From contig JAFABI010000063.1 in the NCBI GenBank assembly GCA_023426125.1, forward strand, positions 124,001 to 188,000: 64,000 nt of DNA. Reading direction: 5' to 3'. The DNA comes from Bacillota bacterium (lineage in GTDB: Bacteria; Bacillota; Clostridia; Acetivibrionales; DTU013). Positions 34,710-42,655 of the stretch are shown here, piece after piece. Position numbers and translations under genes: made by a program. The number at the start of each line of letters is the position of its first letter. Position 1 is the first letter of the stretch. The notes below the pieces were generated by a model. That model searched no databases. It was not told where the DNA came from and worked only from the letters and a program-made list of their open reading frames with translations.

Positions 34710-36077
34710 TCAAGGGGCAGTTAGGCAGCTTTGATCGGCTGCTTTTTTCATATTAAATGTCAAGCTGTTCTCGATGATCTCTGCCGTCTGCTTCTTGGAC
34801 TTGTACTCCAAATGACCATAGGTGTTGACAGTGGTGCGGATGTCGCTGTGGCCAACCCAATCCCTGATCCGCTCCATCGGAACCTCGTTCGCCATCATTA
34901 GCCCGACGCAGGAGTGCCGGAGGTCGTGGAACCTAACATGAGGCAATCCGGCCTTTTTGAGTAAATCAGCGTGCCTGTTGGTGATATAATCCGGATCAAT
35001 AATTTCCCCTAATGGATGAACGCAAATATACCCAAGCCATTCGTTGCTGTATGAGTTGCCGCAAAGCTCCCTCAGTTCCTTATTTTCCGCTATCTTAGCC
35101 TTTATCCTTTCCTCAACATAAGGAATTAAGGGATAAGTACGGTTGCTTGAATCCGTTTTGAGCTTGTCGGACGGGATATATATTTTCTTCTTGTTGATCA
35201 CAGCTTTGGTTACGGTGTGGTTGGCCCGAAAGAATTTGTACCGGAAATCAATCTGGCTTTCCCTGGTGCCAACACACTCACTGCGCCGCATCCCATAAAA
35301 GCCGCCAAGCAATATAGGGATTTCAATAATATCCCCTGCGATAAACTCAAGATAATACTGCATCTGATCGACATTGAGAGTAGCGGCATTGTATTTCTCG
35401 ATTTTGTGCAGGGTGATGGCGCTGTTCGGATTTACACTAATCATCTTTTTACTGACGGCATAATTCAATGCTTGGTTGATGATGGTATAATCCTTTGCAA
35501 CCGTGGCCTTCTTCTTACCGTGTTTCAGCCGATAAGCGTAATGCCCCTTGAGCAGATCGGGGGTAATCTCCCGGACAGTGCAGCCGTAAGCCTTGAATGT
35601 CGGATATAGGTTGCGCTCGATGTTTTCCGCATAACCGGCCCAGGTATTGAGCTTGATTGTTTTGTCAAAGTTAAAATCTTCGCCAACAACAATATTATCC
35701 GGGTGCCTGAATGCAAGCCATTCATTCAGCAAATCTGCAAACAAGGGGTTCTCAGAATAGTTTTCGTCGGAAGTGTCCTGGACATTGTTGTTTTTCTCCG
35801 GCGTTTCCTGAGCAACCATCTTCTCGTACTTATCAGCTATGCCGTTTTTTAAGTCAAGGGAATATTGGATTCTTGCCGCCAAGCATTTGCTTTCAGCTTC
35901 TGCTTCATTTTCCTCAGTCGCGGCAAGTCCAGTTGAAGTCCAAAGGGGCTTACGTTTTCCGTTCCGATCCTTGCGGTTGAGAACAGTATAATAATAGCCT
36001 TTCTTTGGGGTGATGAAACCTCCTATCAATTCATCCTCGGTCAATCCGACCATTTTTAGCATTATGGTGAGTTCCAT
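34710..36077 (-). CDS. int: Tyrosine integrase of the ICE
   Basis: This 455-residue site-specific recombinase integrates and excises the element. The catalytic residues are visible: Arg in GMRRSE (about 269), the HDLRHS box (His-x-x-Arg, about 390-395), His in WVGHSD and the nucleophile Tyr in TVNTYGHL near 425. The N-terminus has an AP2/arm-binding-like region and a SAM-like core-binding domain. It reads toward the tRNA, with its 3' end about 160 bases from it, the usual arrangement for tRNA-targeting ICEs. AAAGGAGG precedes the ATG. Confidence 0.95.
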   Translation of the reverse strand: MELTIMLKMVGLTEDELIGGFITPKKGYYYTVLNRKDRNGKRKPLWTSTGLAATEENEAEAESKCLAARIQYSLDLKNGIADKYEKMVAQETPEKNNNVQDTSDENYSENPLFADLLNEWLAFRHPDNIVVGEDFNFDKTIKLNTWAGYAENIERNLYPTFKAYGCTVREITPDLLKGHYAYRLKHGKKKATVAKDYTIINQALNYAVSKKMISVNPNSAITLHKIEKYNAATLNVDQMQYYLEFIAGDIIEIPILLGGFYGMRRSECVGTRESQIDFRYKFFRANHTVTKAVINKKKIYIPSDKLKTDSSNRTYPLIPYVEERIKAKIAENKELRELCGNSYSNEWLGYICVHPLGEIIDPDYITNRHADLLKKAGLPHVRFHDLRHSCVGLMMANEVPMERIRDWVGHSDIRTTVNTYGHLEYKSKKQTAEIIENSLTFNMKKAADQSCLTAP

Positions 36078-36169
36078 AGGTTCCTCCTTTCAAATTATTC
36101 ACTCACCTGCCATTGACATGATGAGTGTAGCATAATAAAAAAAGACTGTGAAATGTGCAAATATCGTTT

Positions 36170-36403
36170 TTATTTACTATCGCTGCCTGAACCTATTTTT
36201 AGGTAGCTCAATAAAAAAGGCTTGGGGATTCTATACGCTCGCCCAACCTTTAAGCATTCAATCTTATTTTCTTGTATCAAACCGTATCCAGTCTTTAGGC
36301 TGATGCCAAGAATTTCACACATTTGTTTTATATCAAGTACATCAGGATATTCTTTTAGCATGATACGGTAGGCTTTTTCTTGTGATAATTTTTCCATAGA
36401 CAA
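36170..36403 (-). CDS. Excisionase-like helix-turn-helix protein
   Basis: This 77-residue protein carries a MerR/AlpA-type winged helix: IKQMCEILGISLKTGYGLIQ followed by KIECLKVGRAYRIPKPFLLSYL. It is the class of small proteins that bend DNA at attachment sites and turn integrase towards excision. It lies 92 bases upstream of the integrase gene on the same strand. A TTG start (36403), 8 nt after GGGAGG, fits best; ATG two codons later is possible. Confidence 0.85.
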   Translation of the reverse strand: MSMEKLSQEKAYRIMLKEYPDVLDIKQMCEILGISLKTGYGLIQENKIECLKVGRAYRIPKPFLLSYLKIGSGSDSK

Positions 36404-36969
36404 AGCGAAAGCCTCCCTTCGGTGCTTATATCAAATATAAATGCAGATAATAGAGATGCGCCCCTGAATGAACGTGCATATTTACGCACAAATGGGCGCA
36501 CCTCTAACCTGCATTTCTGTTTTGGTTTTATCATTTCATGGCTTTTTCCGGCGAACGGCGGCTGACCGTCCTCATAGGAGTTTCACCTCTCCGTGGTTCT
36601 CACCGAGTCGCCCCCATTGCGTGATCCCGCGAGCGTGCGGGGCTGTGGCTGGACGAAAGTATCATTATCCCTCCGTATGTGTCGCCGCCTTAAATGTAAC
36701 CAACATTTATTTATTGCATAGGTATGAATCGCTCGCACCTTTGCTGCATCCAATGCACAGCGGGCGTGGATGCTTCGCCTGCCTCCGGCAAATGCCGGTC
36801 AGGTGGTCATGGCGTACCTGCAATCTGGCTTTCCCTTTCAGGACATACGGGGAACGTACCGGAAAATGCCTATTCAGTTGTCAAAGAGCAATCGAGGGCG
36901 GGGGTAAGCATGTCCCTCTGACAATCAGCAGATTTTTCAGGCCGAACGGGGGGGCCTGAATGGGTATGT
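36404..36969. other. Non-coding block of the ICE left region
   Basis: This is 566 bases of higher GC than the flanks. A plus-strand frame of 163 codons spans it, but it has no ribosome site, unusual composition and no recognisable content. Several GC-rich hairpins can be drawn. It may hold a structured RNA, a transfer origin or regulatory sites. Confidence 0.4.
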
Positions 36970-37389
36970 TTATAATTTTTTCAAGAATTTTTCCATGCGT
37001 TTAAGTCCTCTCTCAATGGATTCCTTTACGGAGCTTGGGTCTATGCCTTCAATCCTGGCTATCTGCGCTTTGCTCATATCGAGAAAAAAATGAGCATATA
37101 TGCGCTTTGCCTGTTTTTCCGGCAGGCTGTTAATAGCGGCGTACAACTCCTGATAGCTGAGTTTTCGCTCATAAATCTCCTGCGGCGATAAAACCAAAAG
37201 GATAAAATCCCTTTCAATTCCGTCTTCTGCATCCAGAGAGTAATAAGCCCTATGAACACGCCTGCGCTCAAAGTCCGCATGTTCTTTTCGTTCAAACTGT
37301 TTGAACAGTTCTGCGATTTCGTCGGCTACTTCAATAAAAAAGTCAGCCGTATAAAACGGGTAGTAATCCCGCAAATTGACTTTTTTCAT
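36970..37389 (-). CDS. Sigma-70 region 4-like regulator of the ICE
   Basis: This 139-residue protein ends in a sigma region 4 helix-turn-helix (SYQELYAAINSLPEKQAKRI, then FFLDMSKAQIARIEGIDPSSVKESIERGLKRM). Proteins like this lie in the same place in Tn916/Tn1549-type elements and activate transfer or excision genes. GGAGG precedes the ATG. It lacks a recognisable region 2, so it is probably an accessory factor rather than a full sigma factor. Confidence 0.8.
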   Translation of the reverse strand: MKKVNLRDYYPFYTADFFIEVADEIAELFKQFERKEHADFERRRVHRAYYSLDAEDGIERDFILLVLSPQEIYERKLSYQELYAAINSLPEKQAKRIYAHFFLDMSKAQIARIEGIDPSSVKESIERGLKRMEKFLKKL

Positions 37390-37914
37390 ATGTCAAACCT
37401 CCGTTTTGATTTTTTTGTAAAAAAACCAAAACAGAGGGAGGGGAACGGCCCCCAAAAAGAGACAGATACCTTCTATATTTGACATTAAAAAAGCGTACCT
37501 GACGAAAATCAGGTACGCCTACAACGAAAACCGTAAATAATGGTGGGCTTGTGGAAGATCGTGTCGATATGAAAAACACCACAATCCCGTTAAGGACTGC
37601 GGCGTTCTGAGATTTGCTTATGCTTCGCTTACTTTGTTTTCTCCATAGTCGTATTTGAGAAATGTATATCATTCCTATCCCCCTTTATACGGGGAACCAG
37701 AACAATAACTTTTGATTTCCAGAAATCCCCATATCTTGTCATAAGGGGGATTATATAGTAGAAACTTGTCAATAACTTAAAAAATACTTGTCAAATACCT
37801 ATAAAATACCGCAAGTTCAGACATGGAAATACGGTTTGTTGTAGTAATGGTGATTATATCATTGAAACTTGTAAGAAGCTTATAGAATACTTATAAAAAA
37901 CTGCAAATAAAGAC
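37390..37914. other. Non-coding AT-rich region of the ICE
   Basis: There is no supported gene. It holds a strong minus-strand terminator at 37493, an interrupted inverted repeat ATCCCCCTTTAT (37677-37688) / ATAAGGGGGAT (37741-37751), and two loosely similar AT-rich segments containing GAAACTTGT...AATACTT at about 37760 and 37863. It could be a replication or transfer origin or a regulatory region. No function is proven. Confidence 0.45.
37487..37518 (-). terminator. Intrinsic terminator, minus strand
   Basis: GCGTACCTGA (37493-37502) and TCAGGTACGC (37509-37518) form a perfect 10-bp stem. On the minus strand it is followed by six T residues. It would stop transcripts entering from the right before they reach the sigma-like gene. 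Confidence 0.85.
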
Positions 37915-37952
37915 AAAAAAACGGCCTGATCATTACAATCAGGCCGTTTTTT
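37915..37952. terminator. Bidirectional terminator
   Basis: The stem ACGGCCTGAT / ATCAGGCCGT is flanked by A6 on the left and T6 on the right, so it can end transcription in both directions. It lies 5 bases after the response regulator stop codon. Confidence 0.9.
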
Positions 37953-37957
37953 GCAGT

Positions 37958-38659
37958 TTATTCCATGATTAAGTCAATACAGTATCCCACATCCCTTATA
38001 GTCTTGATATATTCTATCGTATTGGGAATGGAGCGGAGCTTCTTTCTAACCCTTGATATCAAGCACCACACAGCATAATCCTCAGAAATATTATCTATTT
38101 CGTCAGTCCAAATATGTTGATAAATCTGCTCGTGAGAAAATACTCGGCCAATACCCGAAAACAAAAGATGAATTAGATCAAATTCCTTGCGTGTCAATTC
38201 GATTTCCTTACCTTTTAGGAACAACTTCCTATATTCAACACAGATAAATATCTCATGATATGTAATGATGGTTAAAGGTAACTCGGCCTGATGGTTAAGG
38301 ACAGTATATCGACGGATCAGCGCTTTCCCACTTGCCATAGTTTCCTCAACGGTGGGAGGGGAGGCTAAATATTCATCGGCACCGAGGTGGATAGCCTCTA
38401 ACTTCTCGGAGGCAGTGTATTTTGTGGATAATACCAAAATCGGCATTGGTTTCATGTCACGCATGAGCTTCAGGTACGGCAGGTACTCTATTCCATCAGC
38501 TACAATTACAACGAGAAGAAAATCAGTCTTAGCAAGAAGGTTCAATGCTTCCGGCATAGAGTTTGCCATTTTTATAAACACATGATGTTTCAGCCATTCT
38601 TTTTGTGCTGCTTCAAAATTATTTGTATTATTGTCTACCACCAATATCCAATTTTCCAA
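37958..38659 (-). CDS. OmpR-family response regulator with an atypical receiver
   Basis: This 233-residue protein has a receiver-like domain (1-115) and a winged-helix output domain (150-233; ELTRKEFDLIHLLFSGIGRV, RVRKKLRSIPNTIEYIKTIR). The acidic pocket is degenerate: the usual Asp pair reads VDNN, and the phospho-acceptor region reads VVIVADGIEYL. It may work without phosphorylation. No histidine kinase lies beside it. The TTG at 38659 sits 7 nt after AGGAGG and is favoured over an ATG right next to it. It is an ICE gene and may regulate the cargo or transfer genes. Confidence 0.82.
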   Translation of the reverse strand: MENWILVVDNNTNNFEAAQKEWLKHHVFIKMANSMPEALNLLAKTDFLLVVIVADGIEYLPYLKLMRDMKPMPILVLSTKYTASEKLEAIHLGADEYLASPPTVEETMASGKALIRRYTVLNHQAELPLTIITYHEIFICVEYRKLFLKGKEIELTRKEFDLIHLLFSGIGRVFSHEQIYQHIWTDEIDNISEDYAVWCLISRVRKKLRSIPNTIEYIKTIRDVGYCIDLIME

Positions 38660-38889
38660 AAACATGCCTCCTTTCTAAAGTATTTATTGAATTATGTTGC
38701 TGACATCACCACAAAGGCGTTAGATAAGACAATTCTTTAAGGCAGTAAAATAAGGGCGAAAATTGATTACGGGTACGATTATCACCAACCGTACCCGTCG
38801 ATACATTCCTAATGACACGATATTGTAGAAGTGTTCACAATAGGGCTTCTTTGATTTCATCAGTTCATATTCCATTCCAATTGTAGTTA

Positions 38890-39549
38890 TTATTCGTCAC
38901 CATTTTGTGAAAGCCACTCCTGCACACTTTCCTCCAATCGTACAGCTTTAAAGCCATGAGCTCTTAATATCTCTACTGCTTCTACAGACAATAGACAGTA
39001 ACGCCCGCGGCAATACGCAACAATTTCCTGATTTAGAGGTAAAGAAGATAGTTGCTTTTCCAATTCTTCCATAGGAATCGAATTAGCACCGGGAATATGC
39101 ATCATTTCGTATTCTTCTTTGGGCCTTACATCAATTAAGGTTACATTACCTTCTTTCATTCTGACAATGAGTTCGCTCATTTTAATCTGTTCCATATTAT
39201 TTTTGTCTGTGTAGATTTCTTCCCGGAGCTTTTGGATTTCCGTAATACGCTTTTCGGCCAAGAGTTGTAAGGACAGAATAAAATTTACCACAGTTCGGTC
39301 CGCCAGTTTGTAATAGGAATAAATTCCGCGCTTTTCATATTCAACCAGCCTTGATTCAAGCAGAGTTTGGAGATGCTGTGACGTATTTGCAACACTCATA
39401 TCTGTTTCACGAGCGATTGTTTCCACCGTTTTAGAGCCTTGCGCTAAAATATCCAATATTTCCAACCTTCTCGGACTTGAAATGGCTTTTCCTATTCTGG
39501 CGAGCTGTGTATATGTGCTGTCCTTAAACATACGAGATTCTTTGTCCAT
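38890..39549 (-). CDS. ArsR-type regulator fused to a rhodanese domain
   Basis: This 219-residue protein joins a winged helix of the ArsR family (residues 15-95; ISSPRRLEILDILAQG, TDMSVANTSQHLQTLLE) to a rhodanese domain (120-215; TLIDVRPKEEYEMMHIPGA) with the active-site loop YCRGRYCLLS. The first Cys of that loop should carry a persulfide. The fusion suggests a repressor that senses reactive sulfur through its own rhodanese Cys. It is divergent from the long sulfur-gene series and shares a 316-base control region with it. The start is set by AGGAGG 7 nt before this ATG; the longest frame adds 35 residues without support. Confidence 0.9.
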   Translation of the reverse strand: MDKESRMFKDSTYTQLARIGKAISSPRRLEILDILAQGSKTVETIARETDMSVANTSQHLQTLLESRLVEYEKRGIYSYYKLADRTVVNFILSLQLLAEKRITEIQKLREEIYTDKNNMEQIKMSELIVRMKEGNVTLIDVRPKEEYEMMHIPGANSIPMEELEKQLSSLPLNQEIVAYCRGRYCLLSVEAVEILRAHGFKAVRLEESVQEWLSQNGDE

Positions 39550-39865
39550 ATTATAACCTCCTAATTTATTACTTGTGTCTATATTCCACTTCAAATAGGT
39601 GAATAAAAACAACATACATTTTGTATCATTGATTTGTAAAACCTCAAAACCCAAATAAAATGGTCAATATTTGCATTTAATTATAACAATTATGTCTAAA
39701 TGTAATCAATCAATTTAATGCTTAAATTTACATTTGTTTTGCGGCCTCTTGGCAATCAATTATTCAATTACTCAATCATTCAAGCAATCTATTGACTATT
39801 ATATCATATGAGTGCTATAATGTGAAGAGCTAAGCAAACAAAATTTAAGAAAGGATTTGAATTCC
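39550..39865. promoter_or_regulatory. Divergent control region of the sulfur cluster
   Basis: A sigma-A-like promoter faces the cysteine desulfurase gene: TTGACT (39792-39797), 18 nt, TATAAT (39816-39821). ATTATA/TATAAT flank the -10. Upstream lies a spaced inverted repeat AAATGTAA / TTACATTT (39698-39735), a candidate operator for the ArsR-rhodanese protein. The region is very AT-rich. Confidence 0.55.
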
Positions 39866-40984
39866 ATGATTTACTTGGACTATAACGCCACTACACCTAT
39901 AGATAAAGAAGTTGCCGATGCGATGATCCCTTATATATATGATAATTACGGGAATCCTTCCAGCAGCCACAAATTAGGCGTGGCGAATAAAAAAGCAGTG
40001 GAACAGGCACGCAGTCAGATTGCGGAACTGTTGAATTGCACCGTCAATGAAATAACCTTTACCAGCGGAGGCAGTGAATCCAATAATACGGTCATCAAAG
40101 GCGTGGCCTATACTTATCGTCATCAGGGCGACCACATCATTACTTCTCAAATTGAGCACCCTGCGATCTTGAATCCCTGCAATTATCTGGAACGGAACGG
40201 ATATCAAATATCCTATCTTCCTGTCAATGATAATGGGATTGTCGATGTATCCAAACTTAACCGCATGATAACCGACAGAACGATACTGGTTACTATCATG
40301 CACTCCAACAACGAAACAGGCGCTATACAGCCAATTAGAGAAATTGCCGAGATCTGCCATGAACACGGTGTGCTTTTCCATACAGACGCTTCACAGTCTG
40401 TTGGGAAGGTTCCTATTGACGTGCAGGAGCTTGGCGTTGATTTTCTGACGATTGCAGGTCATAAACTATATGCGCCTAAAGGTATCGGCGCTTTGTATAC
40501 GAGAAAGGGCGTTGCAATCGAATCCCTGATTCATGGTGCCGGACACGAGCTGGGAAGGCGGGCCGGTACAGAAAATGTAATTTTCGATGTTGCCTTGGGT
40601 AAAGCCTGTGAAATTGCTAAAAGAACGCTTCAAGACCATACGGTAAAGGAATTGACCGAGTATTTTTACACAGGGCTGAAAGATATCTTCGGTGACCAGA
40701 TAAAATTGAATGGAGATTGGGAGAATCGACTTCCGAACACCTTAAACATCAGTTTTATCGGATATGACGGCTCTAAGCTGCTTAACCAGTTGGGAGAAGA
40801 TTTTGCTGCTTCTACCGGATCAGCGTGTCATTCAGGGGTGGTTTCCATCTCGCCTGTCTTAAAAGCCATGAACGTTCCTTATGAAATTGCGCGGGGAGCT
40901 GTCCGGTTCAGCCTGGGCAGATATACCACAAAAGAGGAACTGGACACGATTCTTGCAAAGCTGAAAGAAATCCATACGGCATAA
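39866..40984 (+). CDS. Cysteine desulfurase (NifS/IscS family)
   Basis: This 372-residue PLP enzyme takes sulfur from cysteine, giving alanine and an enzyme persulfide. It has the start MIYLDYNATTP, the PLP-binding HTDASQSVGK region, the Schiff-base Lys in TIAGHKLYAPKG and the active-site Cys in STGSACHSG near residue 320. The ATG at 39866 is preferred to a TTG three codons earlier because of AAGGA at 10 nt. It is the first gene after the promoter of the cargo cluster. No IscU or ThiI gene is nearby, so the sulfur may go to the TSCPD, DsrE-like or rhodanese proteins of the cluster. Confidence 0.95.
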   Translation: MIYLDYNATTPIDKEVADAMIPYIYDNYGNPSSSHKLGVANKKAVEQARSQIAELLNCTVNEITFTSGGSESNNTVIKGVAYTYRHQGDHIITSQIEHPAILNPCNYLERNGYQISYLPVNDNGIVDVSKLNRMITDRTILVTIMHSNNETGAIQPIREIAEICHEHGVLFHTDASQSVGKVPIDVQELGVDFLTIAGHKLYAPKGIGALYTRKGVAIESLIHGAGHELGRRAGTENVIFDVALGKACEIAKRTLQDHTVKELTEYFYTGLKDIFGDQIKLNGDWENRLPNTLNISFIGYDGSKLLNQLGEDFAASTGSACHSGVVSISPVLKAMNVPYEIARGAVRFSLGRYTTKEELDTILAKLKEIHTA

Positions 40985-41011
40985 AGTACACGGTTTGAAA
41001 GGGGCTGGGGA

Positions 41012-41248
41012 ATGCACAAATACCGTACGTGTGGCGTCTGCGCCACAGAGATTGAATTTGAAATTGAAAATGGAATATTAAAAAAAGTTCATTTTACTGG
41101 AGGCTGTCCGGGAAATGCAGAAGCGATCAGCAGGCTTATTAAGGGTATGCCGATAGCCGAGGTATCTGAAAAATTGCGGGGGGTTGTTTGTAGAAACAAC
41201 ACTTCCTGTGCGGATCAATTGGTTACTGCGCTTGAACAGCTTGCATAA
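41012..41248 (+). CDS. TSCPD-domain protein (TIGR03905-like)
   Basis: This 78-residue protein resembles the TIGR03905 TSCPD family: YRTCGVCATEIEFEI, FTGGCPGNAEAISRLIKGM and a C-terminal CRNNTSCADQL. The family name motif TSCPD reads TSCAD here, a Pro-to-Ala change. Four or five cysteines could bind metal or sulfur. The function of the family is unknown; its place 27 bases after the cysteine desulfurase gene suggests a role in sulfur transfer. A GGGGCTGGGGA ribosome site precedes the ATG. Confidence 0.85.
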   Translation: MHKYRTCGVCATEIEFEIENGILKKVHFTGGCPGNAEAISRLIKGMPIAEVSEKLRGVVCRNNTSCADQLVTALEQLA

Positions 41249-41264
41249 AATTACTACGAATCTA

Positions 41265-41321
41265 AACAACGGGTGATGCGGATCATGTGAGTTTATAGTT
41301 CAGTAGCATCGCCCGTTGTTT
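41265..41321 (+). terminator. Long hairpin between TSCPD and metY-like genes
   Basis: AACAACGGGTGATGC (41265-41279) pairs with GCATCGCCCGTTGTT (41306-41320), 15 bp with one G-U and a 26-nt loop. Only a short T-containing tract follows. It may be a partial terminator or mRNA-processing site that lowers expression of the downstream genes. Confidence 0.55.
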
Positions 41322-41343
41322 AATTTTAAGGAGGATAACATTA

Positions 41344-42606
41344 ATGAAAGACGAAACAAAATGCTTACACGCAGGGTATGAGCCTAAGAATGCAGAGCCT
41401 CGCGTCGTTCCAATCGTGCAAAGCACCACCTATGTGTATGACTCGATAGAGGATATCGGGGCCGTCTTTGACCAGCCTATGAAAAGCTTTATTTACTCCC
41501 GGTTTGCAAACCCCACAGTTATGGCTGTAGAAAGAAAGATCGCAGTTCTTGAAGGCGGAGTAAGCGCTCTATGCACTTCTTCTGGCCAGGCCGCCCTGTT
41601 GATTGCCATCTTAAACCTGTGCAAAGCTGGGGACAGCTTTATCAGCCCCATTCAAATCTATGGTGGCGCTACTAATTTATTTTCCTTTACGTTAAAAAAG
41701 TTGGGCATTGAGTGCATTTTTATGGATGTCGATGCTGACGAGGAAACCTTACATACCGCGTTTAAACCGAACACAAAAGCGGTCTTTGCCGAAACGCTAT
41801 CCAATCCCGCGCTTGCGGTATTGGATATTGAGAAATTCGCCCGCGTAGCACATGCTCATGGGGTTCCTTTGATTGTAGACAACACCTTTGCAACGCCGGT
41901 TCTATGCAAACCTTTTGAGTATGGCGCTGATATTGTGCTTCATTCCACGTCAAAGTATATGGACGGCCATGCTTTGCAGGTGGGCGGCGTTATCGTTGAC
42001 AGCGGAAAATTTGATTGGACCAACGGAAACTTCCCCGACATGACGGAACCGGATGTTTCTTATCATGGAATATCCTATACCAAGGATTATGAGGAAAGTG
42101 CCTATATTGTTAAGGCTCGTATACAACTAATGAGGGATTTCGGCGCATACCCTGCCGCCATGTCAGCTTTTCTCTTGAATTTAGGACTGGAAACACTTTC
42201 GCTTAGAATGGAGCGCTACTGCTACAACGCGGGCAAGGTAGCAGAATATCTATATCAGTCGCCAAAAATCGAATCAGTCGTTTATCCGGGACTTCCCTCA
42301 GATAAATACCATGACCTTGCAAAGAAATACCTGAAGGGAGCAAGCGGCGTCGTTTCGTTTGTCGTTAAAGGCGGGAAGCAGAAAGCAATCAAATTTATGG
42401 ACTCATTGCAGCTTGCATCTAACGAGGTACATGTTGCGGACATTCGCACCGCTGTACTTCATCCGGCCACCACTACCCATAGGCAGCTAGGTGAAGAACA
42501 GCTTATCAGTGCAGGTATTAGTGAAGGCTTGGTTCGTATTTCTGTCGGATTGGAGCATGTTGATGATATTCTGACAGACATTGAACAGGCGTTAAGTCAA
42601 ATATAG
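41344..42606 (+). CDS. O-acetylhomoserine sulfhydrylase-like PLP enzyme (MetY type)
   Basis: This 420-residue enzyme belongs to the Cys/Met metabolism PLP family. The length, the insertion around residues 225-250 (GKFDWTNGNFPDMTEPDVSY) and the PLP Lys in LHSTSKYMDGH near residue 204 favour O-acetylhomoserine sulfhydrylase, which makes homocysteine from O-acetylhomoserine and sulfide. The O-acetylhomoserine could come from the MetA-like enzyme at the end of the cluster. AAGGAGG stands before the ATG. A methionine gamma-lyase activity cannot be excluded from sequence. Confidence 0.85.
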   Translation: MKDETKCLHAGYEPKNAEPRVVPIVQSTTYVYDSIEDIGAVFDQPMKSFIYSRFANPTVMAVERKIAVLEGGVSALCTSSGQAALLIAILNLCKAGDSFISPIQIYGGATNLFSFTLKKLGIECIFMDVDADEETLHTAFKPNTKAVFAETLSNPALAVLDIEKFARVAHAHGVPLIVDNTFATPVLCKPFEYGADIVLHSTSKYMDGHALQVGGVIVDSGKFDWTNGNFPDMTEPDVSYHGISYTKDYEESAYIVKARIQLMRDFGAYPAAMSAFLLNLGLETLSLRMERYCYNAGKVAEYLYQSPKIESVVYPGLPSDKYHDLAKKYLKGASGVVSFVVKGGKQKAIKFMDSLQLASNEVHVADIRTAVLHPATTTHRQLGEEQLISAGISEGLVRISVGLEHVDDILTDIEQALSQI

Positions 42607-42655
42607 GCTCAGTATTTTAAATACAAGTACAAGATCACATGAAGGAGGTTATCTT

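Noticed and set aside
36468..36959. 163-codon plus-strand open frame in the ICE
   Set aside because: No ribosome site, odd amino acid composition rich in Cys, Arg and His, and no family resemblance. It lies in a GC-rich non-coding block.
37677..37914. CRISPR-like spacing of AT-rich repeats
   Set aside because: The repeated parts are short, imperfect and only two in number; there are no regular spacers and no cas genes in the window.
41265..41320. Riboswitch (SAM or T-box) before the metY-like gene
   Set aside because: There is only a single long hairpin; none of the conserved S-box or T-box sequence elements could be found.
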